A DNA stretch of 64,000 nt, taken from positions 84,972,721-85,036,720 of the forward strand of contig OX235263.1 of NCBI GenBank assembly GCA_944472135.2, in the 5' to 3' direction. This DNA comes from Trichobilharzia regenti (taxonomy: Eukaryota > Platyhelminthes > Trematoda > Strigeidida > Schistosomatidae). A program made the translations under genes and the position numbers. The notes under the pieces are model-generated. The model was not told the DNA's origin. It saw only the letters and a program-made list of their open reading frames with translations, and did no database searches. Of the stretch, positions 10,546-21,690 are shown piece by piece (position 1 is the stretch's first letter; each line of letters starts with the position of its first letter).

Positions 10546-10735
10546 TTACGGAGGCTAGCCCCCTATCTCCGGACAAGCCGATTCCAGAAAGTGGATGCAC
10601 TCCTAACAAAGAAAAGAGAACTCTTCCCAAAACTACCGCCGACGTCTCCGAGTTCGGTTGCATTACCGCACCGTCAACCACATGACATCATATTAACCTG
10701 TAGACATCTTTGAAGCGTCTGCGCCTACCTGTCTG
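10546..10735 (-). pseudogene. 28S rRNA pseudogene, 5' part
   Basis: The minus strand contains TGCGGTAATGCAACCGA and AGAGTTCTCTTTTCTTTGT (10601-10619), which match the conserved 28S segment upstream of the part at 9765-10335. Together they are one rRNA-derived copy of about 760 bp interrupted by a SINE. The right boundary is approximate. Confidence 0.8.
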
Positions 10736-11430
10736 TCAACAAAGGCTGATTATTTCTGCCCAATATAAAAACTGGTGAACGGGAAATTCAACAGATTTTG
10801 CTTTTTCCAAGCTTGTTTCGATGCCTAACTTTATCACATAAAGTGATTCTTCGCAATTCGCACCACCAACCTCTCATCCATCAATGAAATAATCCTTTTT
10901 TCATGTAATAACCTTGACTGTGATTAATTCTCTTCAGAATATTCTTATCATTCTATTCACCTGTCAAAAATATTGATCATCTCGTTGTTGACCTGATATT
11001 TGAGCATTAATTTTTCGTGACTTATGCTTTACTGATTGATGATGTATTTAACCTATGTTCACATGTCTGCTGAATATCATGGCTTCTGAGAATTCTACTC
11101 TATGATACATGAAACCAAATGATACAGATGTGAGAGATGAGACACATTCAAACCATTTCACTTTGCACGCCTAAACTATAAGCTCTACACATAAACCACA
11201 CTTCTGATACATTTTCTTATTACCTTGACAGAGTTAAGTCGTCTTTCGAAAATACTCACAATTTAGCTGCTACTGAGTTAAGGTTTATTTCAACTTATTT
11301 TGGAAGTTGAGTAATACAGCATACGTTGACCACTTCACTTATTTGAGAAGTTGAAACAACCCCAACGGTATGATTGCTGACTAACTCTCATCACGGTGGC
11401 ACTTGCCAACTGACGCCATCTCTGGCTTAG
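10736..11430. other. No feature recognised
   Basis: AT-rich unique-looking sequence without a convincing frame. Confidence 0.4.
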
Positions 11431-11431
11431 C

Positions 11432-12215
11432 AGATGTCGACAAAAGGGAGCGTGTACTGCTCAGTATTTCGCTCTGTCCTCATTTATGGCTGTGAGTAGG
11501 ACACTATCATTGAAAGTGGAAGACATGGTGATAAGGCTGACTAGCCGTCTTCGTTCTGTCTCCCGTGTTCGGTGGTGTAATAATAAGGTGAACAATATTA
11601 AGGTAAGGCATCAGTCAACTGCTAGGTGAAGAGGAGGGGGAATCAATCGACGAGGTTGTTGGCTGAAGTTAGATCGATTGAGATGGTTAGGCGACATGTG
11701 TTACGCATGCATGACTAGCCATCGACCGCCTTTCTCGACAACGGGAAATGCAGGGCTTACTGACATAAGATTGATCAGGTTGGAAAAGAGAAAGCCAGTG
11801 GTGGTCAAACCAAAACATGGTTTCATCAGACAGTGAAATTCACAACAGTTAGTTTAAACCAGCCAGTCACGTAGGGAGGAGTAGACTTCCTGACTGGTTG
11901 GTTGGGGTCCTCGGGCTGGTAGAAACCAATGGTGGCTGTAGACAATTGGTGATATGGCTCAAAATTCTCGTTGTCAATGGCTGGCGCAGATGCATTCACT
12001 CTTTGTAATCTGTCATTCCTCGAAAAATCCTATTGTTCCTCCACATTACTATCCTTTCTCCCTCACATTTCTGTTTATCATAGTCCTTCTGAAATCCTTT
12101 TTTTCTCTTTTGTCTTCCCTTGTGTGCTACGTGGTATCTAGTAACTCGAACTGCTGCACTTCTGTGAAAAATTCACTATTAAAACCAAGCAGTATTGAGT
12201 ATTTAAGAGTCTTTT
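11432..12215 (+). mobile_element. RTE-B 3' fragment, degenerate
   Basis: Plus-strand 3' piece beginning at the VYCSVFRSVLIYGCE-equivalent (11452-11500), through the RLRSVSRVRW and LRWLGDMCYA-like motifs, to the family tail with CGAACTGCTGCACTTCTGTG at 12148-12167. Frameshifted throughout. Confidence 0.75.
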
Positions 12216-12659
12216 GAAGTTATCAGCATTTTCACGTAAAAGATACAACAGTCAGCCACACTAAGACAATAATCAGACACATAATAGTCTCACACACCAT
12301 CAATCAATAAATACCTTAATGAACTATTGATTTATACACCTTTACATCACTAACTTCACCATAAACACACACCACCACCCTCTTTCAACACACCTCTTTT
12401 TTTGCTACCTATGAAAAATTCATGTTACACATTGATAGAAAGGAACAAGTGCATAAATTCTTTCTCATTTTTTTCCAATAAACCAATTTTTCTATAGGAA
12501 AAATCTATTTTTCTGAAGAAAAAATACATGCAATGGTGAAGAGCACAACTATTCTTCACCTTCAAAACATATATATTAAAAGATCATTCAATTTACTACA
12601 CCTATAATATATTATCCTATTATAAACTAATTAACGCTTATAAATAATTTTCAAAAAAA
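12216..12659. other. AT-rich spacer, no gene recognised
   Basis: Long A/T runs and short AC-rich patches only. Confidence 0.4.
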
Positions 12660-13470
12660 GATCAATAATGAACGCATACAGACACGTAAGCATACAGAAG
12701 CAAACACACATTTGTATTAACAGACGAATATATTTTTCTTTTTATAGCTATTGATGGGTTGTGCACTCATGTTCAACAAACAAACATACACGAATGTGTA
12801 TACTAACAGCCATATATTCCGAAACATACGTGCTTTTATGCGAACGCACACAAATACACACACATACAATATCAACACACATACAAAAACATATGCGTAT
12901 ATAGCACACATGCATATAACGTATATATCGATAACTGTGAAGATAATGACATTTTACTTAAGTGGAATGTGAGTAAGAAATAAATTTTGGCAGAACATAA
13001 AATTAAGTAATAATAATAAGTATGGATATGTTATGATTAAGTGTTTATCCAAAAGAGAGAGAGTAGGGAAAAACGATGATGTGTATGTATATGCGGAATG
13101 CTTAATGCCGATTGTAAGTATGTGCTCAGATTAAACATTTCGTGTATGCCTTTGAGTGTGTGTGCGTGTGTCCGCGTACCTCTGTGCACTTAATTTATGC
13201 CATGAGATTACATCATCAAAAAAACAACAAATCAGGTGTTTTATATATATGGGTATGTGTACAAATACACGCACACACGTACAAACAGATGTGTATGACG
13301 TATACATGTAACTGATGTCATTGATTCAGTATTTAACTAGGTCAATACATGATAGTGATATTAATAGTATACAGAGCTTGTACATGTAGCGTGTGCGGAC
13401 GTATGTCTATATGCACCTGTGCAATAATTACAACATACAAACTAACACAATTATCAGTTTACGTAATTTC
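12660..13470. repeat. AC/GT-rich low-complexity tract
   Basis: About 800 bp of imperfect alternating purine-pyrimidine sequence (ACACAC, ATACAT, TGTGTG blocks). The frames at 12717-12972 reflect this composition and are not genes. Confidence 0.7.
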
Positions 13471-13684
13471 TTGAAAAGCAGATATTACACATATTACTTG
13501 CCAATTGTTAGTTCAGGAAACTAAGAGAGAAGGAGAATGACTACCTAATCCGTGGATAGTGTAACTAACAATGAAATCAGGGATGCTCAATTCGGCTTAT
13601 TTGACATTCATCAACCTTCCCTAGTGAATGATAATTGGGTAACTGACTGAGTTTCCAATGTGGATTATTACTACTTTGATTTTA

Positions 13685-13925
13685 ATCCTTCACCTGCCGA
13701 CTGGAACATAGGGCTTCAAAATTGAGCTTTGAGGTTTCAGTGGCAGCAGTGTTCTTTTTTTTCATTCCTACGAAGTGGGGTCGCTAACCTCTCATCCAAC
13801 TTTTCCTCTTCACTGGGATTACTACCGACCAAGAGACGTTAAGCACTAAGTCAGCTGGTGATCGAATCCCGGACCACACTTGGCATCGTTGGTGAATGTT
13901 CTACCACTGAACCACCGACGCAAAA
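13685..13925 (-). repeat. tRNA-derived SINE, family 2, degenerate
   Basis: The minus strand starts TGCGTCGGTGGTTCAGTGGT (near 13900-13920), has box B GGATTCGATCACC near 13858-13870, and ends in the family terminus TTCCAGTCGG near 13690-13700. Confidence 0.7.
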
Positions 13926-13927
13926 AA

Positions 13928-14080
13928 CCATTTGTGACCGCCAGGAGTCGAACCTGGATCGACAGCTCGGAAAGCAGCCATGATAGCCAAGGTTTGGCAA
14001 GCGGTATATTCAGCGATACGGATTCTATCCTTTTTAGGACTCATCAGTTGGATGAACCTGTCTTCCTCGGTGATTAGTGG
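13928..14080 (-). repeat. Sm-alpha-related repeat with decayed hammerhead motif
   Basis: On the minus strand, TTCATCCAACTGATGAGTCC (14036-14055) holds an exact CUGAUGAG hammerhead core with the stem II start, then AAAAAGGATAGAATC where the consensus has the stem II close and GAAA. The GAAA box is broken (AGAAT). A tRNA-like GGTTCGACTCCTGGC lies further along the minus strand (13937-13951). Likely a non-functional relative of the Sm-alpha hammerhead SINE. Confidence 0.6.
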
Positions 14081-14109
14081 TAGGGTGACCGACTGACTGA
14101 TTCACTGGG

Positions 14110-14420
14110 TTTTCAACATTGAACTGTGCACAGAAGTACAGCACTTCTAGTTGTCACACTCCATACAGGACACATAAAGGTAGAGGGAAATATCAAAGGA
14201 AACATAATGAACAGATACGTACACTGACAAGATGAGGATTTAATGAATCTGATATCTTACAGAGAATGAATGCATTAGTGCTATTGAAAAATATTTTGAG
14301 TCAACAGTAACCAGCCTCTGATTGTTGGTGTATAGAGGAACCCCAGCCAGCTTGGTAGTCTACACCTCTCCCTATGTAACTCAGACTAACAGTTAAAAGC
14401 CTTCAAACAGATTGGTACCA
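14110..14420 (-). mobile_element. RTE-B 3' tail, degenerate
   Basis: Family tail (plus-strand GTACAGCACTTCTAGTTGTC, 14123-14142) followed by the CCAGCC...GTCTACACCTC block present in other minus-strand RTE-B copies. Confidence 0.6.
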
Positions 14421-15040
14421 GTCATTATAAATTATTTATATAGAGATTGGTGCCAGGTTTGGATTTAGCCAGGCCTAACTCTTTTTTTTCCAACTTAATC
14501 TTAAGTCAACTAACAGTACTTGAACGAGGATGGCTATAAGGGATAGTAGTGTTGCAAACACATTCAGACTCGAACCTAGCATCTGTTGTTTCAAAAAAAG
14601 CTAAAGCGTTATATCCATTAGATCACGGAACTATGATAGTCATTGCTAGCCAGCCATCATCAACTAAAATAACATTATGCTGTTATTATCTTCAAACATC
14701 TTTGAAGTATTAAGCTCCTTCTACAAGGAGCTGTTATGTCTATCAATACACAGAGACTGAGCGTTTCTGTAGTCGAAAGTAAATCGGTCAAAAGGAAGCT
14801 TAAATACACATATTAGAGAACAACATGGGCAATATGACTATCTCTCATTGCCTGATGATGGTGATGATGACGATGAACATTTAAGGCATTAAGTGAACAT
14901 CAGTCGGCAACAATAACCTTCTTGCATGATAACTAAATAGTCTTAAGTCTAATCTTTCGTGAAGTCATAAGTGATTACTTAGTAATGAGTTAGACCAGGC
15001 AGATTTTGTCATTTATTGATATCCATTACAGAAATGTTGA
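14421..15040. other. Mostly unassigned; weak tRNA-like repeat
   Basis: A minus-strand tRNA-like segment lies near 14520-14640 (box B complement ACTCGAACC, box A complement near 14620). Nothing else is recognised. Confidence 0.35.
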
Positions 15041-15044
15041 AAAA

Positions 15045-15490
15045 AACTATTACTCAATACTGAACAACTTCTAACAGGAGTAACGGAAAACTGTTTCATC
15101 CTAGTTTGGGAATCTTCAGCAATCAGCACTACTCATGACCCCACCAAGTTACTGAACTTACTTACAATGGTTCTATTGAGAATTTAAAACTGTAGGGTAA
15201 AATCAAATTGTAGATGAGAACAGAATTTTGAAACGAGGCTTTGGATGGTGTCATAAAGCGAATGGACAAAGGTTAGAATTCAAAAGCCAGTCACTGGACG
15301 TTCAACGAACTCATCTCTTAACCTGAAGGTTCCAGGTTCAATCTCCAGAGGATCCATAGGTTCACAGGGCCGAGGAGTCTCACACTAGGACGAAACAGAT
15401 ATCCGTTAATGCCCCATTTCTTTTAATGATCCCTTAACTGGGATTAATTCGTAATCTAACTTGAAATAGTTCAAATCACTGCAAAGCAAT
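15045..15490. repeat. Two family-1 SINE pieces, opposite strands
   Basis: About 15045-15140 carries the minus-strand tail (GTTTCATCCTAGTTTGGGA). About 15270-15490 is a plus-strand copy with CTTAACCTGAAGGTTCCAG, box B GGTTCAATCTCC (15331-15342) and the ACTAGGACGAAACAG body. Confidence 0.6.
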
Positions 15491-15576
15491 ACCCGCGAGT
15501 AAGAATAATGGAGACACTGCATTTATTTGATGATGCTAGTGGCGAAAATGTCTGGTGTAACAGACTGTTAATAATT

Positions 15577-15835
15577 TGTTGAGGTTTTTTTTATCTAACT
15601 TGACTAGAATGAGCCTCCAGTCATGACAGTGCAGTCGTCAACTGATCACTCGGAGATATTCCTCACACTGAGTAGACACACAGAAGTCAGGTTTATTCAC
15701 AATACAAAGTAAAACAAATCCCTTACACATCAACGGAAATTGTGAATAATTGATTGCGTCATTAGTATCTGATTGATTGCATCATCCGTAGTCATGGATT
15801 TACGGCTAACAATGATATTTAATCACTCCCAACAA
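15577..15835 (-). repeat. Candidate isolated 3' LTR
   Basis: On the minus strand the segment begins TGTTGGGAGTG and ends CCTCAACA (TG...CA). It is preceded by a purine-rich AAAAAGGAGAG tract that would serve as polypurine tract, and has AATAAA in its middle. The matching 5' LTR is not seen. Adjacent minus-strand sequence (15836-16700) may be the decayed end of a pol region, but I cannot identify it. Confidence 0.4.
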
Positions 15836-16880
15836 CTCTCCTTTTTAATGGATTTTCAATTTGAGGACCACTAGAAGACATTTATACGTCTGATTACTCT
15901 CTCCGCCACGAAATAGTATGAGATCTCCTTGCTTGGTATATGGTTGACTTTACCAGCAAAACTAAGGATGTCATGAGATTGTTTCTTGGTTAGAATCAAC
16001 CATTTTAATAGCAAGTATAACCAACTGATATATTAACCCCTACCCCCACCCCCATGAAAATCCTACAAAGAATTGGGATCGTTTCATCAAAATCGATATG
16101 AAGAAAAAGTATTTCTCTAAAGGATAGTTTATCAATCCAATCAATGTTCAACATGTCCAAATCATGAAGATCTTTAAAATTCTTTGAAATGAACTAAACA
16201 TCACAAGAAATTTCATCAACTAGGTTCAGAACATCTCCAGAAGCAGTTTTCCTGGCAACGTGGGGGAAAGTTCTTCCTTCTGGAGTGAAAATCTCTGAGC
16301 TTGAACTGGATTACATCTGCTGACTTTGTACGAATAGTGTTTTCGCTAGATTTCAATGAATTATTTGAATCTTGATTATCGATTTTGAGTTTTAACACCA
16401 ATTTTCATTGATTCGTTGAAACTCAACTGTGTAACGGATTGAATGATAGAATCAATAATCTTAGTATGACAGATGACTGTAAAAGGAGCTTATCGGTAAT
16501 CACACTTCGACCAGTTTGACCTGGAAGTCTTCATACAACTTCTTTGGCTGTTGTAACAATAATTGAGCTTGCTCAAAACGAAAGGATATGCTTAAAAAAA
16601 CACACTCCGTATTGAATTACACTAGAATTTCGGTTAGTGTTAATCTGTCCTAACAATGTCACAACGTCTGAGAAGCGAAATTTTTAGAAAAAAAAACTGT
16701 CTAATTTCGCCTCTTCCATTTGTATTAACTAACCAGTTTAAGTACCCCTCTTGCACGCGAATTCACCATCAGATATCCATCTGAACACCATCCACCTTGA
16801 TTAGACAAAGGATTGAATAAAGCAATATGTAGCTCCGTTACTTAGATTTCTGCTTACCGTAGTAAAAACCACTATTTATT
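15836..16880. other. Unassigned, possibly decayed LTR-element interior
   Basis: Frames are broken and no protein motif is convincing. The 61-codon minus frame at 16216-16401 is unrecognised. Confidence 0.3.
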
Positions 16881-16884
16881 TCAT

Positions 16885-17080
16885 TAGGTTTTAGATTTTC
16901 CCGTCGACTGAATGGGCCGAAGTGCTCGGTGTCAGGCCTCTAGTGCAGATGCTTCGACGATGTCTGGACATGTAATTAGAAGTTAATTGGTGGATGGTGA
17001 CTAGCAGTGGAACCCAGGATAACGCGAATTTCGTCCTATTTGTGTTCGACCCTTGGTGGGAACATATGGGGAACACTGTG
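16885..17080 (-). repeat. Sm-alpha-type SINE piece with partial hammerhead
   Basis: The minus strand contains CAAATAGGACGAAATTCGCG and ATCCTGGGTTCCACTGCTAG (about 17002-17041), the 3' half of the schistosome hammerhead. It then runs into CATCGTCGAAGCATCTGCAC and GACACCGAGCACTTCGGCCC (about 16914-16964), the block that opens the Sm-alpha unit at 22060-22440. The CUGAUGA half is replaced by unrelated sequence, so it cannot be an active ribozyme. The order (hammerhead end, then next unit start) looks like a dimer junction. Confidence 0.7.
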
Positions 17081-17156
17081 GAATGCAGGTACATCCAAAT
17101 GAAGAGACTCGAGTAAGACGAAATGCGCATCCTGGTCGGTTTCACTCCTAGTCACC
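17080..17156 (+). repeat. Second hammerhead remnant, opposite strand
   Basis: The plus strand reads GCAGGTACATCC, then AATGAAGAG in place of CUGAUGAG, then GACGAAATGCGC, TCCTGG and CTCCTAGTCACCATCC, in consensus order. The core is mutated in the CUGAUGA box and stem II is lost. It meets the minus-strand remnant head to head near 17080. Confidence 0.6.
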
Positions 17157-18045
17157 ATCCAAAAATTGAATATTTATTTCGTTAAAAAAATCACATAAAA
17201 TTTTTTTTACTGTCTACATAGAATTCTTCGCTGGATGTGGCAATTTACGATGATTGAATGTAACTGAGTCACTGAGATCAGATTTTGGGCCATGTCTGTT
17301 ACCACTGTTTCTTGTCATCTCGACGATCGCGCCTCGCCCATTCAGGCAGTCAACATTCCCCCTCTCCTTACGTAATTGAAACCAGAAGTTAAGAAATTCA
17401 TGGACTGATACCATATTAAGGTTGAATTAAGCCTCCCCTCCCCCCTAAACTAGTCTTATATCGGTTAACAGGGTTCGACGAGGGGGATGATGCCACATAC
17501 ATTGAAAGAAAAGCTGATCAATTCGGTTCAGATATATAAATCGACAAGCAATTACAAATACGAATAGATTATTTCAAATCATAAACGTTGAAAAACAGGT
17601 AGCTATCATGCCTTAGTGGATAACACATTTTAATGTTTGAAGTAATGGGGGGGCTCTGAGTTCGAGTCTCACAGGAACTACTCACCAGTGGTGCAATTAC
17701 AAATACCACTAACAGAATACAATGTGGTTCCTGGATTCAACTACTAATCACCACCCCCACCACTACTACAATCAAACTACTAATCTTGAATACAAACTCA
17801 GTCAACCGCATTTGTTAATTAATTACATTGATTAACTATAATAAATCGTACTTCAGATATTAAATGACTCAACTGAAATAATTATAGAGATAAGGTTGAT
17901 TGTAAGTATGGGTCACCCCAAAAGCAACCAATGGATTTCGAAATGATGATTATGAGAATTCACTGAACGACATACTGTATGCATGTTATACAAGTGCCTT
18001 CGCCGATAATTATAGTTACATGATATAATGTGATGTAATACATAA
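17157..18045. other. Unassigned, with one tRNA-like repeat
   Basis: A plus-strand tRNA-like head lies at 17597-17690 (CCTTAGTGGATAACAC box A region and GAGTTCGAGTCTCACAGG box B). The rest is AT-rich without a recognised gene. Confidence 0.4.
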
Positions 18046-18048
18046 AAG

Positions 18049-18650
18049 GGAGTGGAAGACATGAAAAGGCTGGCTTAGCTGTATTTGATCACAGGTGCCT
18101 GTATTCTATCTCCCGTGTGAAGGGGTATAGTAGGGTAGCAATACTGAGATTAGGCGACGAGTGCTAGGTAAGGAGGGGGAAATCAAACGACGAGGTGGTG
18201 GGTGAAGCCACATCGATTGAGATAGTTAGGTGACATGTGTTACGTATACCTAGCTATCGGTCGCCTTCCTCGACAACGGGCGATGTCAGCTGACTGAAAT
18301 AGAATGGATGAGGTTGGAAAAGGGCTAGCACATGGTGGTCAAACCAAAACATGGCTTCATCAGTCAATGAAATCCATAACACTTAGTTTAAGATAGCCAC
18401 GTAGGATAGTGTAGACTTCCTCACTGGTTAGAGTCCTCGAGATGGTAAAAACCAATGAGGGCTGGAGACAATTGGTGATATGGCTCAAAATCCTCGTTGT
18501 CAATGGCTGGTGCAGATGCATTCACTACATGTGATTTATCAGTCATATCGATAAAAATCTATTGTTCTTCCATATTACTCTTCTTTTGCCCTAACTCACA
18601 TTTCTGTTTATTAACTCTCTTTTCAAACTCTCTTCTCTTTCTTTGTGTCT
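18049..18650 (+). mobile_element. RTE-B 3' fragment, plus strand
   Basis: From the GAGTGGAAGACATGAAAAGG motif to the RTE-B 3' UTR; the last 70 bp of the family tail are missing. It joins directly tail to tail with the minus-strand copy that follows. Confidence 0.75.
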
Positions 18651-19640
18651 GTCTGTTTTCGACATAGAACTTTGCACAAATGTGCGGAAGTTCAAGTCGC
18701 CACACTCCGTGTAGCACACGAAGCAAGAGAAGAAAGTACAAGAAAAGCATAGTAGAAACAGTGAGCAGAGGTGTGAGACAAAGGAGTAATAAAGAAATAC
18801 AAAACAGTTTCATTGGAGATCATAAGTCACAAGGAGTGGATGCATCTGCGCCACTGAGAGCGATTTTGAGCCATGTCACCAATTGTTTCCAACCATAGAT
18901 TTTTACCATCCCGAGGACCCCAGCCTGGAAGTCTACACCTTCCTATGTGGCTTAGACTAACTGTTGTGGATTTCATTGACTGGTGCCAAGTTTTTGTTTA
19001 AACGCCGCTAGTTTTTTTCCAGCCTGACCTTATATCCGCTAACACTGCTCGTCGAGGATGGCGATGGCTAGGCATACGTAACACATGTCCTAACCATCTC
19101 AGTCTTTGTAACTTCACGACTTCGTCGATTGATTTCCCCTGTTTACCTAGAACTCGACCGACGCCTAACCTCAATATTGCTCACCTTATTATGCCACTTT
19201 ACACGGGAAATAGAATGCAGGCACCTATGATCAAAGACAGCTAGTCTTTTCATGTCTTCCATTCTCAGTGGCCAGGTCTCACAACCATAAAGGAGGACTG
19301 AACGAACTGACTGATGAGCAGTACACCCGCCCTTTGGTCGATAGTCGAACATCTCGTCAACGCCAGAGTCGGCGTAAACTGGCAAATGCGAAACGAGCCC
19401 CCTGTATTCGTGCTGAGATTTCGTCAGAGATCAACCCGTTGGCACTGGCTGATGGTACTTCCCAAATAAGTGAAGCGGTCAACGTGCTCTACCACTTCAC
19501 TTCCTATTTTTAAACTAGGCATCGATGTAGTCCAGTCCTGTAACATCATCTTGCATTTGGCGGGAGCGAATCGCATGCCAAACATTCGTAGATTGCGGCT
19601 CAAGGTGTTTAGAAGACTCTGCATTCTGTCAAAGTCTTTC
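18651..19640 (-). mobile_element. RTE-B RT/3' fragment, minus strand
   Basis: A longer copy, starting with the family tail complement (CGACATAGAACTTTGCAC, 18660-18677) and extending back through LLYGCETWPL (near 19270), SNIEVRRR, VEHVDRFTYLGS and MFGMRFAPAKCKMMLQDW (near 19540-19590) to a truncation near 19640. Two partial frames survive (19143-19385 and 19424-19624) but frameshifts separate them. Confidence 0.8.
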
Positions 19641-19712
19641 TTTGTGTGCTAGGTGGAGTGTGGTAACTCTAATTATTGCACATCTGTGCAAAGCAGTTCT
19701 CAATCGAAACCT
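19640..19712 (+). mobile_element. RTE-B tail remnant
   Basis: GTGTGCTAGGTGGAGTGTGG followed by TGCACATCTGTGCAAAG, the plus-strand version of the RTE-B 3' terminus. Confidence 0.55.
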
Positions 19713-20127
19713 TAGATGGAGGATAATGCAGTCAAATGAAATTGGATTAGACTGAAAATGTGTTTCAAAGGTGGACAGAACCAAAAAGCATATTTGTGTT
19801 GATCTAAGTCTCACAGGATGTTATACTACGCTTATTTAACATCCTAAAGACGTCAAGAATTAATAGTGAGGGACAATTGTTGAGATTTATTCAATCCTTA
19901 TCAACATAATAATCATCATCAAAATTCTCAATGTCTCTCCGAATCTTCATTTAATTATCTTCTCGGTGACACTTGTCTTTGGCAGTTACAGTATCATTAA
20001 ATCATGTCTCCTTGTTTGATATATTTTCACAGAGTGATGCACTCCTGAGTCACAAATTTTAAATTGATCTTTATATCAGTCAGTCATTCCTACTAAAGCA
20101 TTAAAGAAACCTATGGTTACACAGTGC

Positions 20128-20335
20128 ATGGGTGCCACAGCGGTTAGGACGCTCGCCGACTATGCACATAGTCCGGGTTCGATCCCCGGCCGACGCCGCA
20201 ATCCTTTACCTCACTAAGGTAGGGCATGAGGCTAGCAACCCCATCCTGTAAAATCAAACACTGCTACGGAAACTTCAAGCCACTAGCTTGAGGCCCTATG
20301 TTCCACTGGGAACGTGTAGGAAAAAAAATAAAATG
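20128..20335 (+). repeat. tRNA-derived SINE, family 2
   Basis: GTGCCACAGCGGTTAGGACG (box A region), GGTTCGATCCCCGGCC (box B, 20178-20193), body GTAGGGCATGAGGCTAGCAA, terminus GTTCCACTGGGAACG and an A-rich tail. Well preserved. Confidence 0.85.
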
Positions 20336-20349
20336 GTTATATATGTTCT

Positions 20350-20351
<2 letters not shown>

Positions 20352-20407
<56 letters not shown>

Positions 20408-20408
20408 C
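20352..20408. repeat. (TA)n microsatellite
   Basis: About 57 bp of almost pure AT dinucleotide with one C interruption near 20394. Confidence 0.95.
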
Positions 20409-20569
20409 TCCCATAAACGACCTGGTACGATGAAGGATGGGTGGACCTAGTCTCCCTCTCGAAATGCTTTCATGTGACCATCCCTTCGTCATGGCCTCTA
20501 CCAGTTTACCAGTCATATGCATTGCCTTCATCAGGTGGGTGTGTTCCAAACAAATTAGAAGAACGAATG

Positions 20570-20790
20570 TGAACATCTGGAGCCTACAATCGGACTAGTG
20601 GATATCAAGGTCTACCTAGGCGTGCTGGAAAACCTTGATTATTCGAAAACGGTATACATGGACTCCAGAATCTCAATGCATCGAATGGCGTATGAACCTG
20701 CTTTGATCACCGGTAATCATGTGAGCGTAGCTGCACTGCCCTGCGGATCAGACTTCAAGTTAAAGGCTCAGGAAGTGGTCTCTTAAGACA
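20570..20790 (+). repeat. Unclassified dispersed repeat, copy 1
   Basis: Shares base and amino-acid similarity with 26800-27025. Its plus-strand frame includes VDIKVYLGVLENLDY, VYMDSRI, HRMAYEP and CGSDFKLKA. Probably a coding remnant of a mobile element I cannot name. Confidence 0.5.
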
Positions 20791-20904
20791 ACTATGTGTT
20801 TCTATCTGGAAGTATAAACAGAGTATCTCAACCCTCACAAAAATTCTGCGATTTTGTGTGGAAAATCTCCTGGCGACTATAATAAATAAAACACATGTAA
20901 TTTC

Positions 20905-21150
20905 AATGTGGTGCGTCGGTAGCACGGCGACAGAATGCTTGCCAACCACGCCTCATGTGGTCCGGGGTTCGATCCCTGGCCACCGATGCACTCCTTTACC
21001 TCCCTAAGCCAGTAATAAGACTGCTAAAGAAGGAAGGTTGGACATGAGGCTAGCAACTCTATCCCATAAAAATAAACACCACTGCTAAAGAAACTTCAAA
21101 CCGCTAGCTTGAGGCCACCCTATGTTCCACTGGGAACATAAAAGAATAAC
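20905..21150 (+). repeat. tRNA-derived SINE, family 2
   Basis: GTGCGTCGGTAGCACGGCGA, box B GGTTCGATCCCTGGCC (20964-20979), body GACATGAGGCTAGCAACTC, terminus GTTCCACTGGGAAC with AT-rich tail. Confidence 0.85.
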
Positions 21151-21364
21151 AAAATTTCAACTTGATTGTCGAAAGTCATGTACCGAGGTAACGGCTACAG
21201 TGAAAATTCAATAGATATCTGTAGGATTACAAGGAATGCATACATATACATATATCTGTGCCACTGAGAACGACTTCCAGTTATATCTGTTACCAACAGA
21301 GTGTTACACAAGAAGTAGAAGAAGAAGAAGGAAATTGATATAAGTATAAGTAAGAAGAAGGAAA

Positions 21365-21690
21365 AATCAGCTGATGAGGTGTGGAACTGCATCCATTGAA
21401 ATGGCTAAGCGATGTGTTACGCAAACCAAGTAATGCCTTCCTTGTCAAGCAACGCATTAGCAACTAACATTGGATGGATTAGGCTGAGTTAGAAGTGGTC
21501 ACACATTGAGGGGGTTGTTCTGAATTGCCTGGGGTGGCTAAGAACCAAATGGCTTAACGACTGTTGGTAACAGACATGGCTTAAAATCATTTTCAATAGC
21601 GCAGATCTGTTAAATTCCACTTATTCCCTATATAATCATTCTTTCTCCCATTAATCCCATTATGGCTCTTGCAATTCGCTCCCCTGCCTT
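21365..21690 (+). mobile_element. RTE-B 3' fragment, short and degenerate
   Basis: CAGCTGATGAGGTGTGGAAC and GGCTAAGCGATGTGTTACGC correspond to the family's EVVELHRLRWLGHVL-like region. A minus-strand shred of the same family (GTGCCACTGAGAACGAC) lies just left at 21257-21273. Confidence 0.55.

Noticed and set aside
12717..12972. Frames rich in Cys/Val or Thr/His
   Set aside because: They translate AC/GT low-complexity DNA.
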